64,000 nt of DNA from Ampullaceana balthica (lineage: Eukaryota; Mollusca; Gastropoda; Lymnaeidae). This document shows, one piece after another, positions 12,795-22,739 of this stretch. Made by a program: the position numbers and the translations under genes. The DNA is taken from positions 161,307 to 225,306 of the forward strand of contig CALYLW010000070.1 of NCBI GenBank assembly GCA_944989445.1, written 5' to 3'. The notes under the pieces were generated by a model. The model was given only the letters and a program-made list of their open reading frames with translations. It was not told the DNA's origin and ran no database searches. Numbering within the stretch: position 1 is the stretch's first letter; the number at the start of each line of letters is the position of its first letter.

Positions 12795-14458
12795 TTATAA
12801 AGCTTTCTTTAGTGTCATCCGTTGCAACAAACTCATTTTGTCACTCCATTCTCATATGAATTACTTTTTTAATTATTACTAATAAGTGCACGTTATGACG
12901 ATTTCAATGAAATAAAATAACATTAAATTATAAAAATTATTTAAAGGCCAACGAGTTGTTTGCAGTGTCCTCAATTTTCATTCTTCTATTAAAATACAGA
13001 AGAACTTTCATAAATTGTTTTGAGTGACAAAACTTTCCCCCTTCCCCAAACTATTTTGCCAAGATTATTGGGCTCTATTTTGAAGTCCTGTGAACATTAA
13101 ATTACGAGCTCAGTCTGCACACTTTCGAAATCCAGTAAAACATAATGTTAATGTAATTTTTTTAAGACATTTTCCTCTTTCCTCAAAACACATCATTTGA
13201 TGAATGGATGAACGCCCTTATTTAGGGCTCGCACATACTTGTGTTTCTCTATCTTTTTTTTTGTTGAGACGTCTAATTTATTTTGCAGCCTGAGCCTTTG
13301 GGTTAATATTGAATACGTTAAAGGTCGGAAGTTTCAGTTACGCTGTTCTCTAAAACATAAATGACGTTGAATGTTATGGATACCTATTCTTCAAATCATT
13401 CGATTTTATTAGCTTGGTCAACTAAGCGAAGATTAAATACGCCTATTTGTATTAATTATGGGCTTCAATAATTTGAAGATGATTTATATTACCATGTTCC
13501 AACCATAGCATGCTCTCCATTAACCAAAAGTCTACAATATTTAAGTTTTTATTATAAACATATTTTATTATTTTTCGCTCTCATCCTAGTTCCACATAAT
13601 TATCATGTAGTTATAATTCTTTAATTTTCAACTCATGGTTCGTGTGTGAAGGAGAAAATAGCAGAGATGGTAAAGCACATACAGAGATTGGGATCTGGCG
13701 CTTGGCTGAGGGTAATACACTTATACTTTTATGTAATATTTAATAAAGTTTACTCTTTTGAAACAAACGTTTATTTGTTTTGTTGGCGGGGGTTCGGGGA
13801 CAACGTATTAAAATTTTAATTGGACTTTTGTTTAAGTAAAGTTATTAGAAGATCTCAATAAGTGTATACACGTAAATTATGAATAGGTTATAGAAATGTT
13901 TTAATTTTTGTCATTTTTTACACTTCTATTATAATATTAATTTGATCTCTAATGTAATATTGATAAAATGTGGTTAATTAAATTTTCTCGTTTGAACTAC
14001 AACGTTTAGAATGTCATCGGTTATCTGAACTTCCCCTTGAATGACCTCTACATTAAATCTCAACTCGTTTCCAACTTTTCTACTGACATTTTGTTCTCTC
14101 ATCCTACCACGATACTGTGAAAATTTTAGGAATTGTAGGTTACAAGTGACACCAAATTGGGTACAGAGGATCATAGTATGATAAGAACATCCGATTTTCA
14201 TAAGAATAAGCAAGAAAAAAACAAAGTTTTGACAATAAATTAAGGCATAACTGATCTTGTTTGAATGTCATCATTTTGTTCTTCCAGAATACCATAAAAA
14301 ATTTCTTGCATTTTTTACTAAATACAAATGAAATTTTGTGAATGGCGTTTTTTAAAAAATATATTTATTTATTTTTCACAGGAGACATGAGTGCTAAGAA
14401 ATTCTGTAGAGGAGCCCTACTGAAAGAACGAAAGCACAACTGTTGTATACAAGCGTAG
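2243..14458 (+). CDS. Gene 1: multi-pass membrane protein, unrecognised family (5' partial)
   Basis: I do not recognise this family. Eight exons are supported by GT/AG sites and matching phases: 2243-2314, 2566-2791, 3918-4701, 5509-5705, 6438-6637, 6841-7001, 13652-13711 and 14382-14458 (TAG stop). They join into one open frame of about 592 codons. The 784-nt third exon encodes several hydrophobic stretches (about 4008-4070, 4161-4220, 4309-4390, 4430-4560), and the exon at 6438 encodes two more around an ISPSN motif, so the product is a polytopic membrane protein. Exon order, phases and peptides match gene 2 about 40 kb downstream, so the two are tandem paralogues. The first exon starts in phase 2, so earlier exons must exist; by homology these would carry the signal peptide, ectodomain and first helix, but I see none in 1-2242. 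The introns hold a hAT MITE, a hairpin MITE, a LINE and a full hAT. Polyadenylation signals AATAAA lie at 14620 and 14994. Confidence 0.75.
3918..4701 (+). CDS. Gene 1 large multi-helix exon
   Basis: The acceptor follows a strong pyrimidine tract (ctttttcctccaaag) and gives phase 0, which fits the preceding exon ending at 2791. Although the reading frame is open further upstream, the AG at 3851 would give the wrong phase. The exon encodes a short Cys-containing loop, then about four to six hydrophobic segments, then a cytoplasm-like basic stretch, and ends in phase 1 at a consensus gtaagt donor. It corresponds to the 631-nt exon 47575-48205 of gene 2. Confidence 0.75.
4946..5395. mobile_element. 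hAT MITE in a gene 1 intron
   Basis: Terminal repeats tagggct and agtccta with subterminal attaatcg runs. The flanks attactac and attaatac match at 7 of 8 positions. Same family as 677-1502 and 40967-41642. Confidence 0.7.
6062..6192. mobile_element. Hairpin MITE
   Basis: Near-perfect 24-bp terminal inverted repeats (gccgtccataaagtacgtca and its complement) enclose a C-rich middle. It lies in a gene 1 intron. Related copies, all more diverged, are at 9592-10013, 52232-52313 and 58552-58882. Confidence 0.75.
6438..6637 (+). CDS. Gene 1 C-terminal membrane-hairpin exon
   Basis: Encodes two hydrophobic helices separated by a short loop with the sequence [11 protein letters not shown]. Gene 2 exon 9 has [11 protein letters not shown] at the same place. 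Entered in phase 0, left in phase 2, exactly as in gene 2. The conserved loop between two helices is the clearest family signature I see. Confidence 0.75.
7195..8847 (+). CDS. LINE reverse transcriptase, N-terminally truncated
   Basis: The frame is open for 550 codons without a break, from a stop codon inside the target duplication to a TAG. Reverse transcriptase motifs appear in order: a [13 protein letters not shown] block, the catalytic [24 protein letters not shown], the FADD box and YLGS. The C-terminal part has the RWAGHVVRM motif common in non-LTR elements. It ends with a C2H2 zinc finger (CPFC...HLRTH). The endonuclease and the start of the reverse transcriptase are missing, so the copy cannot be autonomous. 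Codon use is much more GC-rich than the surrounding DNA. I cannot place it in a clade without a search. Confidence 0.9.
   Translation, partial: HTERLHELFLLIWKQETIPQDFKDATIIHLYKRKGSRQACDNHRGISLLSIAGKILARILLNRLTVHLDQGLLPESQCGFRKERGTIDMVFAARQLLEKCQEQNSDLFSTYVDLTKAFDTVGRESLWKIMAKYGCPRKFIVLVQQFHEGMQARVQDSGEFSDPFPVTNGVKQGCVLAPTLFSLMFSAMLTEAFRDEDVGVNLKYRTDGKLFNLRRLQAKTKVMTDIIRDLLFADDCALNAVSEADMQRSVNLFSSACTNFGLSINTKKTEVLHQPAPGRPYVEPNITVNGQRLNTVHRFTYLGSTLSQNVTIDDEVNVRIARASSTFGRLYPNVWNRRGITIQTKLKVYRAVVLPTLLYACETWTVYQRHARKLNHFHITSLRKILGIKWQNKIPDTVVLTKAGLPSIFTLLMQSQLRWAGHVVRMPDERLPKRIFYGELQYGQRSHGGQKKRFKDTLKASMKAFAINPDTWERAAMDRSTWRSSIHEGARSCEANRITAAEKKRQARKAHAVNPPGDVALAPCPFCSRTFRARIGLISHLRTHRKPSVD
7199..8880 (+). 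mobile_element. 5'-truncated LINE in the gene 1 intron
   Basis: The insertion is bounded by a perfect 9-bp direct repeat, actagcata, at 7190-7198 and 8881-8889. It starts inside the reverse transcriptase domain and ends 33 nt after the stop codon, in a short gacgaacgaac tail rather than poly(A). Confidence 0.85.
9040..9483 (+). mobile_element. Helitron-like element with 3' hairpin
   Basis: The 3' end has an 8-bp GC-rich stem (9446-9453 with 9463-9470, 9-nt loop). Nine bases later comes CTAG (9480-9483), followed by T. That layout is the hallmark of Helitron 3' termini. The body shares tgacgtcat and gggaacgatgtaaaaa blocks with other copies in the window. The 5' end is approximate. Confidence 0.55.
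9484..9533. repeat. Interrupted (TA)n array
   Basis: Lies between the Helitron-like 3' end and a hAT inserted into the same array. Confidence 0.9.
9534..11964 (-). mobile_element. ZMYM1-like hAT element, copy 1 (decayed)
   Basis: Terminal repeats caatggcgtagctag and ctagctacgccactg are flanked on both sides by tatatata, an 8-bp target duplication. Reverse-strand frames at 10642-10884 and 10949-11161 align with + strand peptides of the copy at 33933-36939 (for example [22 protein letters not shown]). These match the C-terminal half of ZMYM1-type hAT transposases. The frame is broken by many stops. A MITE (9592-10013) sits near one end. Confidence 0.75.
9592..10013. mobile_element. MITE nested in the hAT
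   Basis: Ends resemble ggactgtccataaatgacgt and the inverse tgatggacggt, the same family as the hairpin MITE at 6062-6192. The inside holds G-rich tracts. Confidence 0.55.
12000..12714 (+). mobile_element. BED-family hAT remnant with C-terminal transposase traces
   Basis: Ends in gatagctcta with subterminal attaatcg motifs. At about 12350-12500 the + strand encodes decayed remains of the hAT dimerisation region: [20 protein letters not shown], then [10 protein letters not shown] and RSS. Several stops interrupt it. The left terminus is not recognisable. Confidence 0.7.
12715..12793. repeat. (TA)n microsatellite
   Basis: About 38 TA units starting directly at the end of the hAT remnant. Confidence 0.95.
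12794..13640. other. Gene 1 intron, AT-rich, no feature recognised
   Basis: I see no coding signal, terminal repeat or RNA gene in this stretch. Confidence 0.4.
13652..13711 (+). CDS. Gene 1 symmetric 60-nt exon, possibly a cassette
   Basis: Twenty codons, phase 1 in and phase 1 out, with a gtaata donor and a moderate acceptor (gtgtgtgaag). Including it or skipping it keeps the frame into the last exon, so alternative splicing is possible. It lies 6.65 kb beyond the previous exon, across an intron filled with transposons. No match to gene 2 was seen. Confidence 0.45.
14382..14458 (+). CDS. Gene 1 terminal exon
   Basis: A good acceptor (atttttcacag) leads into 25 codons ending in a TAG stop, in the phase set by the preceding exons. 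The tail is basic and ends HNCCIQA. Two AATAAA signals follow. The call rests on phase agreement and splice sites only. Confidence 0.55.
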
Positions 14459-15249
14459 CTTAGCCAACTTAATGTGATGCTAATAATTACGTATCTCCTG
14501 TGCCATAAATCATGTTTTTCAGATTCACTTTACGACATTACTTTGTATTGTGTGAAATTTTGTTGATCAATCTTAAACCATTTTAAAGATTATTTCTTTT
14601 ATATATTACTTGGTATAATAATAAATGTTTAATGCTTTATGTTAGTTATGTTTCTTACTTATTGTTAGGTTCACGTAATTTACTTAATAAGGAATATTAA
14701 ATATTGCAATTACATATTATTTTATTATAACATGTTCATATAGTTTATGTAAACAAATTAGTATTATAAATGTTTTGAAATATGAAAAAAAAACTTAGAA
14801 CTATATATTACATAATATATCAAGAATGAAAGATTTGAAAGGAAAATTAAACTTTAAATGAGATTTCATTACTTCTAGCATATTGTGCATCTAATGTTGT
14901 TTGATATATTGTTTAGCTAATTTAACATCTATTTGCCAAATATAAGTGTGTTATCATCTTAAATTATCAAATCATAGTTCTCATTACGCTGTAAATAAAC
15001 CAAGGGCGTGCCTATTGAAGCAGCATCATCATAAATGGATATACAAGAATATTATATAAAAGACCCCTTGAAGTTTGATTTTACTAGTTGTATAGTGAAG
15101 TACTTTGTACTTTTTCATTATTACGCTTAGTTTTTTGAGTGGTACATGTTTTTACTTTTTTCTTAACAACTGTAAAATAACGTTGTTGGTAACAATAAAC
15201 AATTTATACTAACAGTAATCTCCTTTTCTTTCTTTGTTAAACTAACATT
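14459..15249 (+). other. Gene 1 3'UTR and flank
   Basis: AT-rich DNA with AATAAA at 14620-14625 and 14994-14999. Either could end the transcript. Nothing else is recognised before the hAT at 15258. Confidence 0.45.
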
Positions 15250-15257
15250 ATTTAACT

Positions 15258-17831
15258 CAGGGGTAGGAAAACTATGGCACGTGGGCCGCATGCAGCCCGC
15301 AAAGGTATACTATGCGGTCCGTAAGCATGAATATGTTGCGATTTTATGGTGTTGTTACTTTTCTTTGTGTAGAATTTTCCCTATATTTAAAACTTTTTTT
15401 TGAGTATTTGATTCGAATCTAGGGATATTTAATCCGTTTTATAGCTCCAGAGTCGTATAGAGATCATTAGTCAATAAAGGTTAACATTCTTATCCGAAAC
15501 TGTTTTTCAGTTAAAATGGACGTTTCTTTTGTTTACGAGTTACATATAGGCAGGTTTGTAACAATTTTAATTTAAAAGCAAATAGATGTTAATTTAACCA
15601 CGAGTGAGTTCTGCCAAAAAATTATAAAAAATTAAGATTGAAGACGCATGTCATGTTTTTAATGACAAAAGGACTGCTAAATACTGATTCAAGAGCGCTG
15701 GGAGCAAAGGAGTCTGCTTGCTGTTCCGTGAGTGTATAAGCGTCTTTAAGGGGTAAAACGTAGAAAGACACCACCAAACAGAACACAATTTAACGTACGA
15801 AGAGAGAAAAGGGGTATGCCAGGAATTGGTTAATAATTTAAAGAAGCAGCAAAGTAATTTCCCCTAACAGTATTTAATACAAGATGCTGCAACCGAGGCC
15901 AGTTTGTTGCTGTTCCATAGAATCGTAAAACGGAACAAGCCCTTTTTCTGACAGCCAGTTCATCAAGCAATGCCTGTCAGATGCAGCAAATGAACAGAAA
16001 ACGAAATGTGATAGCTTTTTTTTCAAGGAGAACTGTAGTCAGTCGTTTAAGTCAGGGTCGTCTTAGCGCATAGGCCCTTTGGGCATTTGCCCGGGGGCCC
16101 ACGAGCATAAGGGCCCCATGGGAATATGTATATTTATATATATTATGTTTATTTATTTTTTATTCCTGTGGGGGAGGGGCCCAACACTACTTTTTGCACG
16201 GGGACCCAAAATTGTGTTAAGACGGCTCTGGTTTAAGTGACAATTTGAAATGCATGCAAAGACTTTTTGTGGTACTGTCTTGCATTGGACAAAAGTACCA
16301 CTGTACAGGAAACAGCACAATTGTTGGTATTAATCCATTGAATAATCACACGTCTTGAGCTCATCGAAAAATTACTTAGTGTTGAGTCATTCTAAGACAC
16401 AACTGCAGGCCAGAATTTTTTAATGCTGTTGAGAAAAGCGGTATAAGACCTGGGTTGGTGAGGTGAGGAACAAGATAGCAAGTGCAACAACCGATGGAGC
16501 GTGTGCTTTGACTGGAAAAAAACGTAGGTCGGGTGAAGTTGATGAAAAATTAAAGAAGAACATCCTGACTATACACGTTTAACTCTCCACTGTGTCATAC
16601 ATCAGGAAAGTCTGTGTAAAGCTGTGTTTAATATCAAGCATGTTATTGACCCAGTTATCAGTATCATATACCTCATCAGAGCCAGGGCATTTACCGCAGT
16701 CAGTTCAAGGCATTTGCTTGAATATTTGGAAACTGGGTAATATTATGTTATTTAGCACATCAGTGGCAACTGGCTTAGCCTGGGCAAGTGTGGGATCTCA
16801 AGGAAGAAATAGTAATGTTCCTGGAGATGAAGGGTTCTGTTTGTGACTTTGTTACTAACATTGTCAATGAAGAGTGGAAGTCAGACTTTATGTTTGCCAT
16901 TGACATTATGTAAAAGTTGAATGAACTGAATGTCAAATTTGTTTGAAGATGAAATGTATGTGCACGTTAAATCATTTCAGGCAAAGATCTCCCTGTTCTC
17001 CTGGCAAGCAGGTGAAAACAGGCTTTGCAATTTCCTTTTTCTGAAACAAAACAAAAACATTTCTGTTTAAATGCCTGACAAGTACAAGGCACAGTTGGAT
17101 GCATTGGCTGTAGAATTTTTAAAGGAGGTTCCAATATTTCAACAACCTGGTACCACTCTTCAATATCCACAATTCGCCATTTAGTGCAGAAGCGGATTCA
17201 GAGGGTATACAGTCGGGACAGCTTGACCTACAAGCAGATTATAAGGAGAAGTTCAAGTCAGTTCTGCTGGAGTTTTATGGATTTTTACCAGCAGTAGCAT
17301 TTCCACATTTAAACAACTTTGCTCTTAAACTTTTGTCACTATTTGACTCCACATTAGGCAGTTCGAAAGCTTTTTCTTTTATGAAAATAAACAAGTCTTA
17401 GAAGAGATCGATGTTGAATGACTGCAATTTGAATGCATTTACGCGAATTACAACGAGTAAACTGGTTCCACAGTTCAAGAACATTATCCAAAATTGTGAA
17501 CAGTTACATACTTCTCATTAATTATAATTGTACTCTGTGGTCAGCGTGTATGTAAATTAAGTTCCTAATTTTTCATAGTTATAATGACAGGTAACAATAA
17601 ACTATTCTTCAACTAATTATGAATAGTAAAATCTTATTATTAAATTAGAAACTGTTTCATTTCGTATTTTTAAACATAATGCGCATATGTAATAGTACAC
17701 GGTTATAATCATTAATTCGTATTTTTATACGTTGTAAATTTAAATTGAAGCAGACACAATACACATGCGGGCCTCATATGGCAATACAGTTTTCAAAGCG
17801 GCCCTATATAGCAAAAGTTTGCCAAACCCTG
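15258..17831 (+). mobile_element. ZBED5/FAM200-like hAT element (decayed)
   Basis: The ends caggggtaggaaaactatgg and the inverse of gcaaaagtttgccaaaccctg are flanked by atttaact and atttaatt (7 of 8 identical). Broken + strand peptides fit this transposase class, for example DALAVEFLKEVPIFQQP, QAKISLFSWQ and a C-terminal block near 17300-17520. Many stops show it is dead. A 178-bp element is nested inside it. Confidence 0.8.
16053..16230. mobile_element. 178-bp hAT-like MITE nested in the hAT
   Basis: Inverted ends cagggtcgtctta and taagacggctctg, with a perfect 8-bp target duplication gtttaagt on each side (16045-16052, 16231-16238). It interrupts the transposase remains, so it inserted after the host element. 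Confidence 0.88.
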
Positions 17832-18960
17832 ATTTAATTCCTTAATAAATATTTTTTCTAAAATATATGTATTTCTTCCTAAGGCATTTTAGCAACAACA
17901 ACAAAAAAGAATTAATTTCATTTGTTCGTTTTTAGTAGAAGCGAAAATGATTTTAAGAAGAGCAGAACATGTCTTATCAATAATATTATACAGACGGTTA
18001 AACATAAAATTTAAGATTAAGAAATTGAACCAGTTTATATTTATCAGGCTTTTAAAAGAAAAATATGTAGCATACAATATAAAAATCACGTTAATCAAAA
18101 TATATTTAAGTTTATGTGATGTAACCTTTTGCACAAATGTTTTGTATAAACTAACAGTTAAACGGAAATAAAACTTTAGTTTAAATAATAAAATATGTAT
18201 AAATTAGGCATAAAACCCATTAACCGTCATGCATACTAAATAAGATATAACAATCATCACTGTGACATTTAAAAGGTACGCAACATCATAAAAGAATTAC
18301 TGCATTTTTTAAAAAATGAAAGAAAGATACACAGTAAAAATTTACGCACTCCAGATATTTAGCAAATGTTTCAAGTTTGAAAGTCACACAAACGTCTGTT
18401 TCTAAAAAAAAATTACAATCCTTAAATCCAAAAATAACAAGTGACCTTGTGTTCTTCATCCATAAACAGTATTCATGGAAGTCAAATCACTCATACAATA
18501 CAGAGTGCGAACATTCCGGAGAAGAGTGGAATGGGGAGAAAACATGTATGAAGAAAAAAGAACTTTTTAACATCGAACCAGTTTCGTAGTTAAGGTTAAC
18601 AAAACGATTACCCAATCGTGGATTAAAATAGCATTGCCCTATTTTTTAAAAAAATGTTAACGTCTTCTGTAAATGTGCATTCAAATACCCAGATTAGAAT
18701 AGTGTGTAAAATTTTAAGTAACAATAAACAATTATTTAAGTTATAAATAATAACAATAAGTAAACGTTTTAATGTCAAGTTTTGGATTTTATTTAAAACA
18801 AACAATTAAAGGTACGCATCATTAAAAAAAACCGGGTTTCACAATAAGAGATCGTGGAAGAAATATTTATAAAAAAATATTTTTTTCTCATAAAATATTT
18901 TAAAACGCATAAACACACTCGAGCACACACATTACTCGGGTTATCAACATATTTGAATAA
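17832..18960. other. AT-rich spacer, no gene supported
   Basis: Short open frames on both strands look like chance in AT-rich sequence. No terminal repeats seen. Confidence 0.4.
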
Positions 18961-18989
18961 ATCAATAACATCAAATAAACCACTGCTCT

Positions 18990-19090
18990 TTTTACATTGT
19001 TCACTTTTCCCAAATTAATATGAGCTAAAACAATGACGACACGTCACATAATATTTTACGGCGCGAAAAAACATAATATATTCCAAATAT
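18990..19090 (-). repeat. Fragment of the Helitron-like family
   Basis: Shares the aatattttacggcg block and the cttttcccaaattaa block with the copies near 1800-2020 and 51780-51920. Confidence 0.4.
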
Positions 19091-19479
19091 TTATCTCACT
19101 AAATAATTTAATTGTAGTGAAATATTCTGCCTGATATACTGATTTAACCGTGTTCATCTTACCAATTAATTCAAGACGCGAAGCCACATGTTTAAAAAAA
19201 AATATCAATGAGTTGACAGTTAATGGTATCATTTATGTTTTATGAGTACTGAGACACAAAAGCGTTAAGACTATGTTACGACAGTACAGTGCAGCTTAAG
19301 TTTCATATCAAAATTCAGGTTGCATCGTCTTTTTAAAGAAAGAGAGAAACATAATGTACTTTATTTTTTGTTCAATTTACGTTCATTAACAAAAAATAAA
19401 TGTGTGGATTTCTAGCATTGTGGCGCGTATGTCCTACTTGGAGCAGCGATCAATAACAAAAAAATAACATATTGTAAAA

Positions 19480-20600
19480 GACCCTAAATGAGTGTTGAGT
19501 AACTTAACAGCACTGTTTTCAACAGCCCCCACTGTTAAGTATTTTGGCTCTATTGTCTAGGAGTAATATTCATTAATGGCTCTAGCCCCCAGTGTTAAGT
19601 ATTAATACCTATCTTGAACTGCAATACTTTACTAAACACATATAAATGACACTTAACACCTCTGTGTACAACAGAGAGAAATATTTATTTACATAGATAA
19701 ATATATATATACAAAATGAATAAGGGTATAAACTATGTAAAATGTAGACAATAATAATTCAGTTACAAAATATCTAAAATAAAGGTACGTTCACAATTGG
19801 ATACTACATCCCTTGATTCGGCTCAGCTCTGCTATATACCTGCCGACCTCACACACTGTCTCAGGTAACGGGATCAGTCAGTGTTCCGCCTCACTGGTCA
19901 GCGATGCTTAACCCACACATCGTCTGATAGGCCGATCAACACCACGCCCCTCAGTTACTCAATGACTGACAGCTGGCTCCAATGTTACTAACAGTATCTT
20001 CTCGTCCGGCTCAGGGTCGTCTTCCCACTTTTGCCTAGCACGTCTGGTACTCAGCTCTAGGTTAGCTTGCCTAACCGCTATTCTCCGCTATGACCTACTA
20101 TACTAGCTGAAGACAATAAAAATAGTGCATACCTTAACTAACAATCAATAATCAATATAGTTAAGGATAAAAACATTTAACTATATACAAAAACACATTT
20201 CAACTGCTATTACTAAGTACTCAACCTTATGGTGGTCTGTGACTTTGATCTTCTGAGAGAGAGAGGACGCCTTAGGGTTTTGCTGGGGTATATATTGGGC
20301 TGCTCACCGCGTGGGTGGTGACCCGCTGTCCCAGATTACTAACCGTTACTATTGGCTATTCAACTGGGTGGCATGGGTCAGCGTGCAACTCTTAATTTGA
20401 TTGGTCAGCCCTCATGTACCAATTCCTTTGCACGTGCTCGCATGCATACATTCAGGCGTCATCAGGCACCTGACACGTGATCACATGTGACTTAAGTAGT
20501 TGTAGCGTCCTAATAAATTTCCCATGACCCATCAGATTATTCCAAAATCTTTGTCCACTCAAGGTCAGCGTCTGAACCCCTATCCCCCAATGGTTCTAAA
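19480..20600. repeat. Unassigned GC-richer block, probably repeat DNA
   Basis: Clearly richer in G+C than its surroundings. It contains a repeated phrase, agcccccactgttaagtatt, near 19523 and again near 19586. No open frame and no clear termini, so the class is unknown. Confidence 0.35.
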
Positions 20601-20639
20601 CTGAATGAGATTCTCAAACCATTATTAAGGTACTATATA

Positions 20640-21045
20640 TATACTAAATATACAGGCTTTACAGTGGAATCGTACCGCCATTCCGTAGGAGAAAATATGC
20701 CAATTATTTTTTAAGTATCTCTTTCGTATACTGCAATTAATGCAAGAACAACTTTGCTTACAAATATATTTCAGAGAGTACCTAAATACGGCAATAGTTT
20801 CATGACACAATAAACACTCAGCCTATTTGTCTGTATTACTAGAGAAATATTTATGTGTCCAGACGGAATTAATCAAACATTTTGTCACTGGAATATGTCC
20901 GTGTTTACATTTCCTTCTCTAGCGCATCAAAGAATCGGCTGTAATTGAAATACGAACATTTGGTCTCGGTATCTCAGTTTTTATCGGGTTCTCTAAAAAA
21001 CAACAACTCGCTGATGGACCGCAGAGCACACTTTGCCCACCCCTG
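20640..21045. mobile_element. hAT right end
   Basis: Ends tttgcccacccctg, a typical hAT terminal repeat read in reverse. The opposite end was not found, so the extent is a guess. Confidence 0.4.
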
Positions 21046-21109
21046 CCATATATAATACATTACAACTATTTTTTTAATAAATAGTGTGTTCCATCACTTT
21101 CCCTTTCAG

Positions 21110-21291
21110 CTGAATTGTCCCATTTAACAAGGAAATCTTATGCCTCATATGTTGCTGTCTCACAAAGGGGATCAATTCTATGTTTATTACTGCTTCACGA
21201 TGATACATTATGTATTATAATTTATATCACCTATCCCCTTTCTGAATTTGTTATAGAATATTTAGATAATTTATTTACCAACATGTTTTAA
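21110..21291 (+). CDS. Possible terminal exon, unknown gene
   Basis: A strong acceptor (ctttccctttcag) is followed by one frame open for 59 codons to a TAA stop; the frame has no start codon of its own. The peptide begins with ELSHLTRKSYASYV and has a hydrophobic core (ILCLLLLHDD). No internal donor is evident, so it would be a last exon entered in phase 1. It starts 65 bp after a hAT terminal repeat, and I found no upstream partner exon. It could be a chance open frame or a relic. Confidence 0.3.
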
Positions 21292-22012
21292 AATCCAAAT
21301 AGCATATCAAAAGCGTTATTGAAACAATGATATATCAATTTAAGACACACCAATGGATTATAGTATCACAGACAGGAATACTCAATTTGACTTCAAATTG
21401 CCGAAGAATGCCCTGGGTGTTATCATGTTCATATTTACCAAATATGGCCAACGTCTATTTATCAGTCCGGAAGCCAACGTTTAAATTAAATATGTTTAGC
21501 TAAAATAAGTTAAAGTCATATGAATCTGTATTACGTTAAAATCAGTCGAGCTTAAATTGTTTATATCAATATGAAAAAATAAAATGAGCATGCAAAATTA
21601 TAAAAACATATTTATGTTCGAATGTATTAACTTAGTAATGACTGCTGAGAGCTTAAGTTATTTAATAGTTTTAAAATCCCACTAAAATAAGTGATTCAAG
21701 AATAATTAAAGTATACATATTAAAAGACATGCAATTTTACATAATCAGGACAACACTTGGTTTAAACTGTAAATCTTTTTTATAAATGTTTATTTATCAT
21801 AATTTTTTTTAAATAACAAAAATACATATTTTTAAAACAATGTAACTATATTTCATTTAAAGCTTAATATGTTATCACTTCTCGCATAGTTTCACTAATT
21901 CAATGGTGTGTTTTATTAATTGCAGAATTATGTAAAATAAATAAATTTTTTTAAAAATGAAAAAAACAAAACAAAAAACAAAAAGCAACAACTCCCAACT
22001 TTATTCTCACAG

Positions 22013-22738
22013 GTAATACATAAAGATAACCATCAGTATTTGAAAAGGTCACCACCATCTATGCCCTGCAAACATCGTCGATATGTACGACCATGCATCA
22101 TAATTGGAGGGTAATTATGATTGCAATGTAAGTAATTATCTTCATGATGTAAGTAATGAAATATTTTAACATTATCTATAAGATAAAGAACGTACGAGCC
22201 AATCCCCTCCTTGAAAAGCCAATAGATAGAAATCCTCAAGCACCCTCACACCCGAAAAAAAGGAATTATAAAAGTTATAAATGTAGCGTTTCTTTTTAAA
22301 TGAGAATGAAATAATAATACAAGTGGTTGCTTTTCCTCCACCAAAGGTACCAAAAGGGTTGAAAAAGTATTTGAGTACCTTTTAATAGACATATGTTTCA
22401 GTCTGTGCAGCTACTGTAACAAGTTACTTAGTAATCAATAAGTCCCAATGAGGGAATCGTGAATAATTGCACGATTGAGAAGCATTCAATTACTTTTTCT
22501 TATTGCTTTTTATCTTCAGTATTAAAAAAGTTTAATTTTGATGAACATTTCTAAGTTTAGGTTTATTGGTTTTGTATTTTTAATAATAAAAAAAATTTCC
22601 TTTTGTTATAGAATCTGTCGGCTAATACCCACGCTCATAAAAAAAAATCAAGCAGCTGTTGCAACTTTCCCTCACGCCAAACTACCGCAAGCTTTCCTCA
22701 TTCAATTCCAATATCATCAGTCCTTACAATTCTTATAG
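22013..22738 (+). CDS. Possible last two exons of a small basic Cys-containing protein
   Basis: The exons are 22013-22110 (acceptor ttattctcacag, donor ggagg|gtaatt) and 22612-22738 (acceptor ttccttttgttatag, TAG stop). Only one frame is open in the first exon, and its phase 2 end fits the second, giving a 74-residue tail. The peptide has a dibasic KR, a basic cluster in MPCKHRRYVRPC and a third cysteine in GGICRL. It could be the end of a secreted peptide precursor or of a larger protein. No start exon was found and I recognise no family. Confidence 0.35.
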
Positions 22739-22739
22739 A

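Noticed and set aside
18377..18589. 70-codon frame with mixed, protein-like composition
   Set aside because: It has no clear acceptor or donor in phase with a neighbour, and no recognised domain.
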